From the NCBI GenBank assembly GCA_910579395.1, contig CAJTUC010000011.1, positions 40,055 to 104,054 of the forward strand: a DNA stretch of 64,000 nt, in the 5' to 3' direction. The notes beneath the pieces are model-generated. The model was not told the origin of the DNA and did no database searches. It saw nothing but the letters and a program-made list of their open reading frames with translations. This document shows, one piece after another, positions 32,409-41,400 of this stretch (position 1 is the stretch's first letter; every line of letters starts with the position of its first letter). The position numbers were made by a program, and so were the translations under genes. This stretch comes from an uncultured Lachnospiraceae bacterium (GTDB lineage Bacteria > Bacillota > Clostridia > Lachnospirales > Lachnospiraceae).

Positions 32409-34412
32409 ATGAAATATTATATAGATGTAAATGCAGCGCAGAAGGGTGACGGGAGCAGAGAATGTCCGTTCAGGAGGATACAGGAGGCGGCTTCGTGCGC
32501 AGAGCCGGGCGACGAGGTCATTGTTGCACCGGGGATTTATCGGGAGGCAGTCAGCCCTGTAAATGGGGGAAGAGAGGATGCCAGAATCATTTATCGTTCC
32601 GAGGTGGAGAAGGCTGCGGTCATTACGGGTGCAGAACCGGTAAAGAACTGGGAGGCTTATGAAGGCAGCGTATGGAGGGCAAGGATTCCCAATGCGGTAT
32701 TCGGAGATTACAATCCTTATACAACATTGATTTATGGGGACTGGTTTGTCGCAACGATGATTGCTCATACAGGGGACGTTTATCTGAATGAAAAATCCAT
32801 GTATGAAGTGACGTCCATGGAGCACGTTCTGCACCCTGAAAAGAGCAGGACATCATGGGAACCGGAATTTTCCGTTTATACATGGTACACCGAACAGGAT
32901 AAGGAAAAAGACGAAACGATATTATATGCTAATTTCCAGGGAAAAAATCCCAATGAAGAGAATGTGGAGATCAGTGCCAGAAAGAACTGTTTTTATCCGG
33001 AAAAGGAAGGCGTCGGATATATTACGCTGGCCGGTTTTACGGTGAGACAGGCTGCAACGCAGTGGGCTCCGCCGACCGCCTATCAGGAAGGAATGATAGG
33101 CCCTCACTGGTCAAAAGGCTGGATCATTGAAGACTGCGAAATTTACGAATCCAAGTGTTCCGGCATTTCTCTCGGGAAGTATCTGCAGGCTGAAAATGAT
33201 AATAAATGGTCGAAATTAAAATACAAGGACGGAACGCAGACGGAACGGGAATGTATCTGTCTGGCACAATTGGAAGGATGGAGCAAAGAGCGCATCGGAT
33301 CTCATATCGTCAGAAGATGCGATATTCATGACTGTGGGCAGACCGGGATTGTCGGCCACTTGGGAGGTGTATTTTCGGTCATCGAAGATAACCGGATTCA
33401 TCATATCAATAACAAACAGAATCTGTGCGGCGCCGAGATTGGCGGAATTAAAATGCACGCGGCCATTGATGTGATTATCCGGCACAATCATATTTATAAT
33501 TGTACCCGCGGTTTATGGCTTGACTGGCAGGCACAGGGAACCAGAGTGACGCGGAATCTGTTTTTCAATAATTGTCTGCCAAATGGCGATGATTTCACGA
33601 AAGACCATGTTATCGGCGAAGATATTTTTATAGAAGTATCCCACGGGCCGACGCTGATAGATCATAATCTGCTGCTGTCAGACTGTTCTCTCAAACTCGC
33701 AACACAGGGAGCCGCCGTAGTGCATAATCTCATTGCCGGCTCTTTTACGGCGGTAGGACGCGGGGTAAATAACGGCACGATCACGAAACCGGCGCCGCGG
33801 TATACACCGTATCATATTCCCCATCGGACGGAGATCGCCGGATTTATGACGATATTGCATGGCGATATGCGGTTTTATAATAATATCTTTGTCCAGAAAA
33901 AAATCCGCCCGGCCCTGAAAAAAAGGGCAGAGGGAATGGAGAGGAATGAGTGGACGGATGACAATCTGATCACGGGCACGATTCCTTATGAAGGGTATCC
34001 TTCTATTGCGGAATATCAGGAGCAGTTTGAAGGATACTGCGGCATGGGCTCAGCGCCGAGCGACCGGTATTATAACCCGCTTCCGGTCTGGGCAGAGGGC
34101 AATGCTTATTTTAACGGAGCAAAGCCTATGTCAAAAGAAAAAGCTTTTGTGGATGAAGGCCATGAGATAACCATCGCGCTGGAAGAAGAGGGCGGGAGCT
34201 TTTTCCTGAAAACGAATCTGTATGCGTTTATGCCTGAAATAAAAAATCAGGTGGTCACAACGGATGTTTTGGGAATGGCATTTGAACCGGAGCAGAAATT
34301 TGAAAATCCGGACGGTACGCCAATCGTAATGGATACGGATTATTTTGGAAAGGCGTGGGGAACGAATCCGGGAGCAGGCCCCTTTTCTGACTATACATCG
34401 TTAAAGCTGTAA
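32409..34412 (+). CDS. Right-handed parallel beta-helix protein, probable carbohydrate-active enzyme
   Basis: 667 residues without signal peptide. The start (MKYYIDVNAAQKGDG, then PFRRIQEAASCAEPGDEVIVAPGIY) is the typical opening of DUF1565/pectate-lyase-like helices. Repeating coil strands such as IIEDCEIYESKCSGISLG, IVRRCDIHDCGQTGIVG, VIEDNRIHHIN, VIIRHNHIYNCTRGLWLDW and VTRNLFFNN follow. Similar proteins are found in GH141 and other helix-type glycosidase or lyase families, but I cannot assign a family or substrate. GGAGGGG ends 6 bases before ATG 32409; ATG 32403 is an alternative. It is divergent from malL and shares the iteron region. Confidence 0.75.
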   Translation: MKYYIDVNAAQKGDGSRECPFRRIQEAASCAEPGDEVIVAPGIYREAVSPVNGGREDARIIYRSEVEKAAVITGAEPVKNWEAYEGSVWRARIPNAVFGDYNPYTTLIYGDWFVATMIAHTGDVYLNEKSMYEVTSMEHVLHPEKSRTSWEPEFSVYTWYTEQDKEKDETILYANFQGKNPNEENVEISARKNCFYPEKEGVGYITLAGFTVRQAATQWAPPTAYQEGMIGPHWSKGWIIEDCEIYESKCSGISLGKYLQAENDNKWSKLKYKDGTQTERECICLAQLEGWSKERIGSHIVRRCDIHDCGQTGIVGHLGGVFSVIEDNRIHHINNKQNLCGAEIGGIKMHAAIDVIIRHNHIYNCTRGLWLDWQAQGTRVTRNLFFNNCLPNGDDFTKDHVIGEDIFIEVSHGPTLIDHNLLLSDCSLKLATQGAAVVHNLIAGSFTAVGRGVNNGTITKPAPRYTPYHIPHRTEIAGFMTILHGDMRFYNNIFVQKKIRPALKKRAEGMERNEWTDDNLITGTIPYEGYPSIAEYQEQFEGYCGMGSAPSDRYYNPLPVWAEGNAYFNGAKPMSKEKAFVDEGHEITIALEEEGGSFFLKTNLYAFMPEIKNQVVTTDVLGMAFEPEQKFENPDGTPIVMDTDYFGKAWGTNPGAGPFSDYTSLKL

Positions 34413-34467
34413 TATTATAATATAATGTAGGAACGAGAGAAAACACAAAGGAACAGGAGGATTACTC

Positions 34468-35307
34468 ATGCTCGAATTACCGGAAGTATTGGCAAGAACT
34501 GCCGAATTGCGAAAGAACCTCGTCGGGAAAACGGTCGATAAAGTCCTGCCGCCCTCGAAAGCGCATAAATTCTGTTGGTATAACGGGGAGCCGGAATCCT
34601 ATCATGCAGTGCTGACAGGGAAGAAAGTAACCGGAGCGGAGGGCTTTGGTATTTTTGCGGAACTTCTTTTCGGCGAAGCGGAGACCGGGGAAAATGCGGG
34701 CCCAAACAGGCTCTGCATCAATGATGGCGTGAACATGCGGCTTGTATCCGTCGAAAAAGCACCGAAAAATTATCAGTTGGTGATAACTTTTACGGATGGC
34801 ACTGCGCTTGTTTTTACGGTGGCCATGTACGGCGGCATTTATCTGCATGATGGAACTTATGATAATGAATATTATGAGAAGAGCAGACAGGCTGTTTCAC
34901 CTTTTGCGCCGGAATTTGAAGAATTTTTTTACAGGCGGAAAAAGGAGGAAAGCGGCCGGCTCAGTGCGAAGGCGTTTCTTGCAACGAAGCAGCGCTTTCC
35001 GGGAATCGGCAACGGTGTGCTTCAGGATATTCTGTTTGAAGCGCGGATTCATCCGAAACGGAAAGTGGAAACGCTGAAGGAGGAAGAATGGAACGGTCTG
35101 TATCAGGCTGTGATTTCTGTTTTGCGGGAAATGACTGAACAGGGCGGGCGCGATACGGAGAAAGACCTTTTCGGAAATCCGGGAAGATATGTGACAAAAA
35201 TGTCCAAAAATGCCTGTGCGGCGGGCTGCCCGGTCTGCGGCGGCGCGGTAACGAAAGAGGCTTATCTTGGCGGTTCGGTTTATTATTGCTCAACGTGCCA
35301 AGTGTGA
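34468..35307 (+). CDS. Fpg/Nei-type DNA glycosylase homologue without the catalytic proline
   Basis: 279 residues with the Fpg/MutM fold: opening LELPEV, helix-two-turn-helix region FLATKQRFPGIGNGVLQDILFEARIHP, and a C-terminal zinc finger CPVCGGAVTK...YYCSTCQ (C-x2-C...C-x2-C). Normal Fpg starts MPELPEVE, where Pro2 is the nucleophile; here residue 2 is Leu and the following acid is in place. The H2TH asparagine motif (GIGN) is kept. It may bind DNA lesions or have lost N-glycosylase activity; clostridial relatives with Ile or Leu here are, as I recall, often labelled endonuclease VIII. CAGGAGG precedes the start at 34468. The stop lies in the first bases of structured repeat 2. Confidence 0.8.
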   Translation: MLELPEVLARTAELRKNLVGKTVDKVLPPSKAHKFCWYNGEPESYHAVLTGKKVTGAEGFGIFAELLFGEAETGENAGPNRLCINDGVNMRLVSVEKAPKNYQLVITFTDGTALVFTVAMYGGIYLHDGTYDNEYYEKSRQAVSPFAPEFEEFFYRRKKEESGRLSAKAFLATKQRFPGIGNGVLQDILFEARIHPKRKVETLKEEEWNGLYQAVISVLREMTEQGGRDTEKDLFGNPGRYVTKMSKNACAAGCPVCGGAVTKEAYLGGSVYYCSTCQV

Positions 35308-35410
35308 GAAGAACTTCTAACGCTCACGCCAATGAGCGTTTCGCGAAGAAGCTCTACGGTTCCGCAGGGCGGAACCTTTCTCACACAGGAGAATCGCGAT
35401 GCGATTCTCC
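35302..35410 (+). repeat. Structured intergenic repeat, copy 2
   Basis: Outer stem GTGTGAGAA (35302-35310) / TTCTCACAC (35378-35386); arm 1 GAACTTCT/AGAAGCTC with inner ACGCTCA/TGAGCGT; arm 2 GGTTCCGC (35358-35365) / GCGGAACC (35369-35376); trailing GGAGAATCGC (35388-35397) / GCGATTCTCC (35401-35410). Arm 2 sequence differs from copies 1 and 3 on both sides, so pairing is kept. Confidence 0.8.
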
Positions 35411-35481
35411 GTGGGAGTGGATTGCCTGTACGGTTGAGGGAAGGCATTGCTACACGTTAGGAAAATTTGGAGGGAAAAGTT

Positions 35482-35733
35482 ATGTTGGAATATCGGTATG
35501 ATACGCAGTTATTAATTGAAGGAGAAGATTTGGATGAGGATGTCATCAGTGAATATATTACGGAGCATTTTAAGGGGGACTGTCTGCTGGCGGTCGGCGA
35601 TGAAGAGCTGATCAAAATTCATTTTCATACGAATGAGCCGTGGCAGGTATTGGAATACTGCGCATCGTTGGGAGAAATTTATGATATCGTTGTGGAAGAT
35701 ATGGACAGGCAGGCGCGGGGACTGAAAGGCTAG
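35482..35733 (+). CDS. Stand-alone FakA/YloV-type middle domain
   Basis: 83 residues that match the central domain of the fatty-acid kinase subunit FakA (DAK2/DegV-associated): YDTQLLIEGEDLDEDVI, LLAVGDEELIKIHFHTNEP with the conserved His pair, and VLEYCASLGEIYDIVVEDM. The N-terminal kinase (DhaL) domain and the C-terminal domain of FakA are missing, and no flanking remnants of them are seen. Small proteins of this type are often annotated as kinase to dihydroxyacetone kinase. It has its own TTGGAGGG ribosome binding site and is bracketed by structured repeats 2 and 3, so it looks like an independent gene of unknown role, not a broken one. Confidence 0.7.
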   Translation: MLEYRYDTQLLIEGEDLDEDVISEYITEHFKGDCLLAVGDEELIKIHFHTNEPWQVLEYCASLGEIYDIVVEDMDRQARGLKG

Positions 35734-35932
35734 CGTGAGAAGAACTTCTAGAGCTCATACAGCAAAAGCCTGATACTCAGGCTTGGCTGTTTCGCAAAGT
35801 CAGCATAGCTGACTTGGAAGTTCTACGATTTGCCGAAGGCAAATCTTTCTCACGCTGGAGAATGCCTAAAAAGCGGCATTCTCCCTGACAAACTTGTTTG
35901 TCTTGAGATTTTGAGGTTCCGCGGAGCGGAAT
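35732..35932 (+). repeat. Structured intergenic repeat, copy 3 (long form)
   Basis: Outer stem AGCGTGAGAA (35732-35741) / TTCTCACGCT (35847-35856); arm 1 GAACTTC/GAAGTTC holding two extra hairpins (AAGCCTGA..TCAGGCTT and AAGTCAGC..GCTGACTT); arm 2 GATTTGCC/GGCAAATC; trailing GGAGAATGCC/GGCATTCTCC (35857-35884), GACAAAC/GTTTGTC, and GGTTCCGC/GCGGAATC ending in ATCATGGAGG just before the MATE gene. It begins at the stop of the FakA-like gene. Confidence 0.8.
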
Positions 35933-35972
35933 CATGGAGGCTGGGGGGGAGAACTTGGAGGATAAAACGGAA

Positions 35973-37313
35973 ATGGAACGGGATTTGACGACGGGCAGCG
36001 TGTTTAAGACGATTCTGTATTTTTCGCTGCCTTATTTGCTTTCGTATTTTTTGCAGACGCTTTATGGCATGGCGGATTTGTTCATCATCGGGCAGTATAA
36101 CGGAGTGGAGAGCACGACGGCAGTCTCTATCGGAAGCCAGGTCATGCACATGCTGACGGTCATGATCGTCGGACTGGCGATGGGCTCTACGGTCATGATC
36201 GGACGTGCTGTCGGGGCAAAAGAAAAGAAAAAGATTAATCTGGCGGTTGGAAATACGGCGACGCTTTTTTTGTCTTTGTCCGTTGTGTGCACGCTCCTGC
36301 TGTTAGCTGCGGTAAGGCCGATTACAGCGGTCATGTCGACACCGGCGGAGGCTGTGGACGGGCTAATTCATTATCTGACGATCTGTTTTATCGGCATACC
36401 TTTTATAACTGCTTATAATATTATCAGCTCCGTTTTCCGCGGCATGGGGGATTCCAAAAGTCCCATGTATTTTATTGCGGTGGCTTGTGTCTGCAACATT
36501 GTATTGGATTATATTTTTATCGGGCTGCTCGGACTTGGAACGGCGGGGGCGGCGCTTGGTACGACCTTGTCGCAGACCATCAGTGTGCTCGTTTCTTTTG
36601 TAGTGATTCGGAAACGGAAAATGATTCCGGGACTTTGCAGGAAAGATTTCAGGCCGGAAAAGAGGATTCTCGGCGGGATTTTAAAGGTGGGCGTGCCGGT
36701 TGCCATACAGGATGGCTTTATCCAGATTGCTTTTATCGTTATCACGGTCTTTGCGAACCGCAGAGGGTTAAACGATGCGGCGGCGGTGGGGATTGTGGAA
36801 AAGCTGATCGGCATCCTTTTCCTGATTCCCTCTTCCATGCTCTCGACCGTATCGGCGCTTTCTGCCCAGAATATCGGTGCGGGAAAGCACGAGCGTGCCA
36901 AAGCGACTTTGCGGTACGCGACGATGATTGCGGTAGTCTTTGGGGTGTTTGCCTCGGTGTTCATGCAGTTTGCGGCGGAAGGTGCGGTTGGGCTTTTTGC
37001 GGACAGTGAAGAGGTAATCCGGCTTGGCGGACAGTATATGCGCGGCTATGTATGGGACTGCGTCTTTGCGGGCGTGCATTTCTGTTTCAGCGGTTATTTT
37101 TGTGCATACGGTTTTTCCATGATTTCTTTCATCCACAATTCGATTTCCATCGTATGTGCCCGGATTCCGTTAGCCTATGTCGCGGCAGTCTATTTTACGG
37201 ATTCGCTTGTTCCGATGGGGATTGCGGCGCCGGCCGGTTCGCTGTTGTCTGTATTCGTCTGCATCATAGCATTTTTCTGGATGAAACGGCATCCGGAGCG
37301 AATGAAATTTTAG
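35973..37313 (+). CDS. MATE-family multidrug/metabolite exporter (first of three)
   Basis: About 446 residues and 12 membrane helices in the MATE (NorM/DinF-like) fold. The opening ERDLTTGSVFKTILYFSLPYL and GMADLFIIGQYNG are the family's usual first helix pair; STVMIGRAVGAKEKKKIN and its second-half counterpart LSAQNIGAGKHERAKATLR mark the two-fold repeat. It exports cationic compounds by Na+ or H+ antiport. Start is uncertain: ATG 35973 has GGAGGA upstream and fits relatives; in-frame ATG 35934 is inside repeat 3 and would add 13 residues. Next gene begins 15 bp after the stop. Confidence 0.88.
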   Translation: MERDLTTGSVFKTILYFSLPYLLSYFLQTLYGMADLFIIGQYNGVESTTAVSIGSQVMHMLTVMIVGLAMGSTVMIGRAVGAKEKKKINLAVGNTATLFLSLSVVCTLLLLAAVRPITAVMSTPAEAVDGLIHYLTICFIGIPFITAYNIISSVFRGMGDSKSPMYFIAVACVCNIVLDYIFIGLLGLGTAGAALGTTLSQTISVLVSFVVIRKRKMIPGLCRKDFRPEKRILGGILKVGVPVAIQDGFIQIAFIVITVFANRRGLNDAAAVGIVEKLIGILFLIPSSMLSTVSALSAQNIGAGKHERAKATLRYATMIAVVFGVFASVFMQFAAEGAVGLFADSEEVIRLGGQYMRGYVWDCVFAGVHFCFSGYFCAYGFSMISFIHNSISIVCARIPLAYVAAVYFTDSLVPMGIAAPAGSLLSVFVCIIAFFWMKRHPERMKF

Positions 37314-37328
37314 AGGGGGCTATCGGAT

Positions 37329-37742
37329 ATGTGGCTTTTATTCGCGATTTTATCATCCGTATTTGCTGCACTGACTTCTATTCTGGCAAAAGTGGGAATC
37401 GACGGCGTGAATTCCAATCTGGCGACGGCAATTCGGACGGTCGTTGTGCTCATCATGGCGTGGGGGATGGTCTTTTTGACGAATGTGCAGGGCGGAATCG
37501 GAGAAATCAGCAGGAAAAGCTGGCTGTTCCTCATTTTGTCGGGAATGGCGACCGGCGCGTCGTGGCTGTGCTATTATAAGGCGCTCCAAATGGGAGAGGC
37601 GTCTAAGGTTGTTCCGATCGATAAAATGAGTGTTGTCATCACACTTGTGCTGGCATTTGTTTTTCTGCACGAAAAATTTACGGTAAGATCGGCCGTTGGA
37701 TGTCTGCTGATCGGAGCCGGGACGCTCATCATGGTAGTGTGA
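37329..37742 (+). CDS. EamA/DMT-superfamily small membrane protein
   Basis: 137 residues with four to five hydrophobic helices, one EamA unit: WLLFAILSSVFAALTSILAKVGIDGVNSNLATAIRTVVVL at the start and PIDKMSVVITLVLAFVFLHE-type end with the EamA-typical loop ALQMGEASKVVPIDK. Full DMT transporters have two such units; the single-unit form is a common clostridial protein presumed to act as a dimer. Substrate unknown. Ribosome binding site AGAGGGGG. The stop codon TGA is formed by the first bases (GTGTGA) of structured repeat 4. Confidence 0.82.
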   Translation: MWLLFAILSSVFAALTSILAKVGIDGVNSNLATAIRTVVVLIMAWGMVFLTNVQGGIGEISRKSWLFLILSGMATGASWLCYYKALQMGEASKVVPIDKMSVVITLVLAFVFLHEKFTVRSAVGCLLIGAGTLIMVV

Positions 37743-37850
37743 GAAAGAACGCCTGAAATACGGCGTTCTTCCCATTGATGATTTGTGCCGCCAGGAGGCG
37801 GCATTCTCCCGACTGATTTGAGATTCCGCAAAGCGGAATCATGGCGGTTA
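37737..37850 (+). repeat. Structured intergenic repeat, copy 4 (variant)
   Basis: Starts GTGTGAGAA, then hairpins AAGAACGCC/GGCGTTCTT, TGCCGCC/GGCGGCA and GATTCCGC-AAA-GCGGAATC, ending ATCATGGCGGTTAGTGTG. Only some modules are shared with copies 1-3 and 5; the last hairpin is the same as in the copy at the window end. Confidence 0.65.
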
Positions 37851-37889
37851 GTGTGAAGGAAGAGATAAAAGGGAAAAGGGATTATAAAG

Positions 37890-38168
37890 ATGAATGAAAA
37901 CGATACGGCAAGGCTGGAATTTCTGAAAAGTTATGATTTCATGAAACTCGGGCAGGCCATTAACCATAAGAACTGGCAGGTGGCGGCGATGACGATTCAG
38001 CGGATGCAGGGACGCGTGCAGGAACTGGGACTGGAGATGTTCGAGCGGCAGTTTACAGGAATCAGGCAGTGCATTCTTCATAAGAACGATAAGCAGGCAA
38101 AGGATATTCTGGCGCTTGTGATGGCGAAGCGGGCGCAGCTTCTAAAGTGTGAAGAGGAATCCCTGTGA
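37890..38168 (+). CDS. Small helical protein of unknown function
   Basis: 92 residues, soluble, all-helical by composition (e.g. LGQAINHKNWQVAAMTIQRM, LALVMAKRAQLLKCEEESL). I do not recognise it. The codons and reading frame look real and a purine-rich AAAGGGATT precedes the ATG. It follows structured repeat 4 and ends just before the flanking direct repeat of palindromic element copy 2. It may be co-transcribed with EamA and MATE upstream. Confidence 0.55.
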   Translation: MNENDTARLEFLKSYDFMKLGQAINHKNWQVAAMTIQRMQGRVQELGLEMFERQFTGIRQCILHKNDKQAKDILALVMAKRAQLLKCEEESL

Positions 38169-38193
38169 CGAGCTATCTTTGGGAGAGTGAAAT

Positions 38194-38402
38194 AGGTAAT
38201 TGCGAAACGCATTCTTTCAGGAAAGCAGTTGTACGGAATCGACAAATCACAAGCAGGGTGCTATGTCGCCGCCGGTGTTTAGACGCCGTATTTTGGCGTC
38301 TTATGCACCGTTGCGAGCGACAGTGCAGCGAAAGCGTGCTCTGCGGTGATTGCCTATTTCGTACAACGGCAGTCTTCGAAAACATAGTTTCGCAATTATC
38401 TG
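38194..38402 (+). mobile_element. MITE-like palindromic element, copy 2
   Basis: About 209 bp, inverted relative to copy 1 on the map. Ends read TAGGTAATTGCGAAACG and GTTTCGCAATTATCTG. It is flanked by a 16-bp perfect direct repeat TTTGGGAGAGTGAAAT (38178-38193 and 38403-38418). Internal dyads include AGACGCC/GGCGTCT. It ends 34 bp before the addB start codon. Confidence 0.75.
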
Positions 38403-38436
38403 TTTGGGAGAGTGAAATCAGGAAAGGAATCAGCAT

Positions 38437-41400
38437 ATGGCCTTACAATTTTATTTCGGCGGTTCGGGAGCCGGAAAGAGCAGAAAACTTCATGAGGATA
38501 TCATTGAGGCATCCCGTCGGGAGCCGAAGCGCAATTTTCTTCTGATCGTGCCGGACCAGTTTACGATGCAGACGCAGATGGATCTGGTCCTGGAGCATCC
38601 GAACCGGGGCATTATGAACATCGACGTTCTGAGTTTCGGCCGGCTGACGCACCGGATTCTGGAAGAGGTAGGATATGAGGACATGCCGGTGCTCGACGAT
38701 ACGGGAAAGAGTCTGATCTTACGGAAAATAGCGGAAACGGAACAGCAGAAGTTATCCGTCATCGGAAAGCATCTGCATAAGATCGGCTATATTCACGAGG
38801 TGAAATCGGCGATTTCGGAGTTCATGCAGTACGGCATCGGCACGAAGGAACTTTCACAGTTGGCGGAGTATGCCAGAAAGCGGGGCGCGCTGTATTATAA
38901 GCTGAAGGACCTGCAGGTGCTGTATGAGAGCTTTTTATCCTATATTCAGGAAAAATTTATTACGACGGAGGAAACGCTGGACCGGCTGCGGGAAGCGCTT
39001 CCTAAGTCTGAAATCATCAAGGGCTGCGTGATCGCTTTCGATGGTTTTACCGGCTTTACGCCGATACAGTATCGTGTGATACAGGAACTTTTACGGTTGA
39101 CCAGTAAAGTCATTGTTACGGTCACGATAGATACGGCGGAAAATCCCTATCAAATGGACGGGGAGCAGAAGCTTTTTCACCTCAGTAAAAAAACGGTGGC
39201 GGATTTAAAAAGGCTGGGAGAAGAGGCGGGTATTCCGATGCTGCCCGAAGTATTATGCAGCGGCCGGTCCGGTCATGAGATGGCGGATGGCGAAAGACAA
39301 AATGCGGAAATGCCCTGCGGGGGAATGCCTGACCGTAAAGGCGTAGAGCGGCTTCCAAGATTCAGGGATAACCCGGAGCTGGCGCATTTGGAGCAGCATT
39401 TGTTCCGTTATCCGGTGGTACCTTATGAAGAAGAGACCGAAAGGATTCATTTAATGGAGGCATCCACGCCGAAAGAAGAAGTCCGGCAGACCTGCATTGA
39501 GATTTACAGGCTGCTTAACGGTGGGAAAGGTCTGCATTATCGGGATATTGCGGTCGTAACGGGCAGCATGGAAACTTACGGGAACGATATCGAAGAAGAA
39601 TTTGCCAAATTTGGCATTCCGATTTATATGGACCAGACGCGGGGGATTTTGTTCAATCCTTTTACGGAGTATATCCGCAGCGCTCTGCAGATCGTATTAC
39701 AGGATTTCAGCAGGGAAGCGGTGTTCCATTATCTTCGGACGGGGCTGTGCGGTTTTGAAAGAGAAGATATCGACAGGCTGGAAAATTATATCCGCAGATT
39801 CGGTATCCGTGGCAGGAAGCGGTGGAGCAGCCTGTTTGTCTATAAGGAAGAGGACGGGGAAGAGGGCGTTGCGCAGCTTGCATTATATAATGAAATGCGG
39901 GAAAAGCTGATGGAGCAGCTTGTCATGTTACTGCAGCCCTGTCAGACGGCGGGAGAACTCGTCCGCGCGCTGTATGGTTTTCTGGTGCAGAATGAACTTC
40001 AGCAGAAGCTCGCCCGTTATGAGGCGAAGTTCAAACGGGAAGGGGAGCTGGCGAAAGCGAAGGAATATGGACAGATTTACGGGCTGGTCATCGACCTGCT
40101 GGACCAGATTGAGGGACTATTAAAAGAGGAAAAAATGACGTTTCAGGAGTTTGCCGAAATTCTGGATTCCGGTTTTGCTGAAATTACGGTTGGAACAATC
40201 CCGCAGAACGTTGACAGGATTGTGATAGGCGATATTGAGAGAACCCGTCTGAAACAGGTAAAGGTGCTCTTTTTTCTTGGCATCAATGACGGAAACATAC
40301 CGAAAGGAAGCGGCGGAGGAGGAATCATTTCGGATATTGACCGGGAGTTTTTACAGGAGTCCGGCTGGGAGCTTGCGCCGACGCCGAGGCAGCAGATGTA
40401 TATCCAGCGACTGTATTTGTATCTGAATATGACGAAGCCTTCGGAACAGCTGTATTTGTCTTATGCGAAGGTCGGCAGCGACGGAAAGAGCAGGCGGCCT
40501 GCTTATTTAATTGATACCATGCTGAAGCTTTTCCCGGCGCTTGCCGTCAAAAGCCCGGAGCTTCTTCCGATGGAGGAACAACTGTCGAACGGGGCGGACG
40601 GCATTCTTTTCTTTACGGACTTGCTGCGGGAGTATGCTGCGGGCAGGCTGGAAGAGGAAGATGAGCGGAAGTTATTTACCTTTTTCCAAAGTTATGAGAA
40701 GAACCCGGAATGGCGGGAGCAGATAGGAGAGTTAGTCGATACGGCGTTTTATTATTATCGGGAGAGTCCGCTTTCCAAACAGGTGACGACAGCGCTTTAC
40801 GGCACTGTTCTGCAGAACAGCGTCAGCCGTCTGGAAAAGTATGCAGCCTGCGCCTATGCGCACTTTTTGCAGTATGGCCTGTCCCTGAAAGAGCGCGGGG
40901 AATATGAGTTCGAGGATGTGGACATGGGAAATGTTTTCCATGGCGTTCTGGCAATTTTTGCGGATAAACTGGCGGAACATCATCATACATGGTTCGACTT
41001 TTCGAAAGAGGAAGGGGAGAAGCTGCTGGATGAGGCAATCGAGGCCTATGCCGTAAATTACGGCGAGACAATCCTGTACAGCAGCGCCAGGAACCAGTAT
41101 CTTCTGAAACGTATTCGGAGAATCCTGAGCCGGACGATACGGACTTTGCAGGTGCAGTTGAAAAAGGGCTCCTTTTTACCGGAGCATTTCGAGATGTCAT
41201 TTTCCATGCTGGAGAATCTGGACGCGGTCAATATCGCGTTGACCGGGCAGGAAAAGATGAAGCTGCGGGGCAGGATTGACCGGATTGATACCTGTGAAGA
41301 AGAGGATACCGTTTATGTGAAGGTCATCGATTATAAATCGGGCAGCCGGAAGTTCGATCTTGCGGCTTTGTACTACGGATTGCAGTTACAGCTCGTGGTC

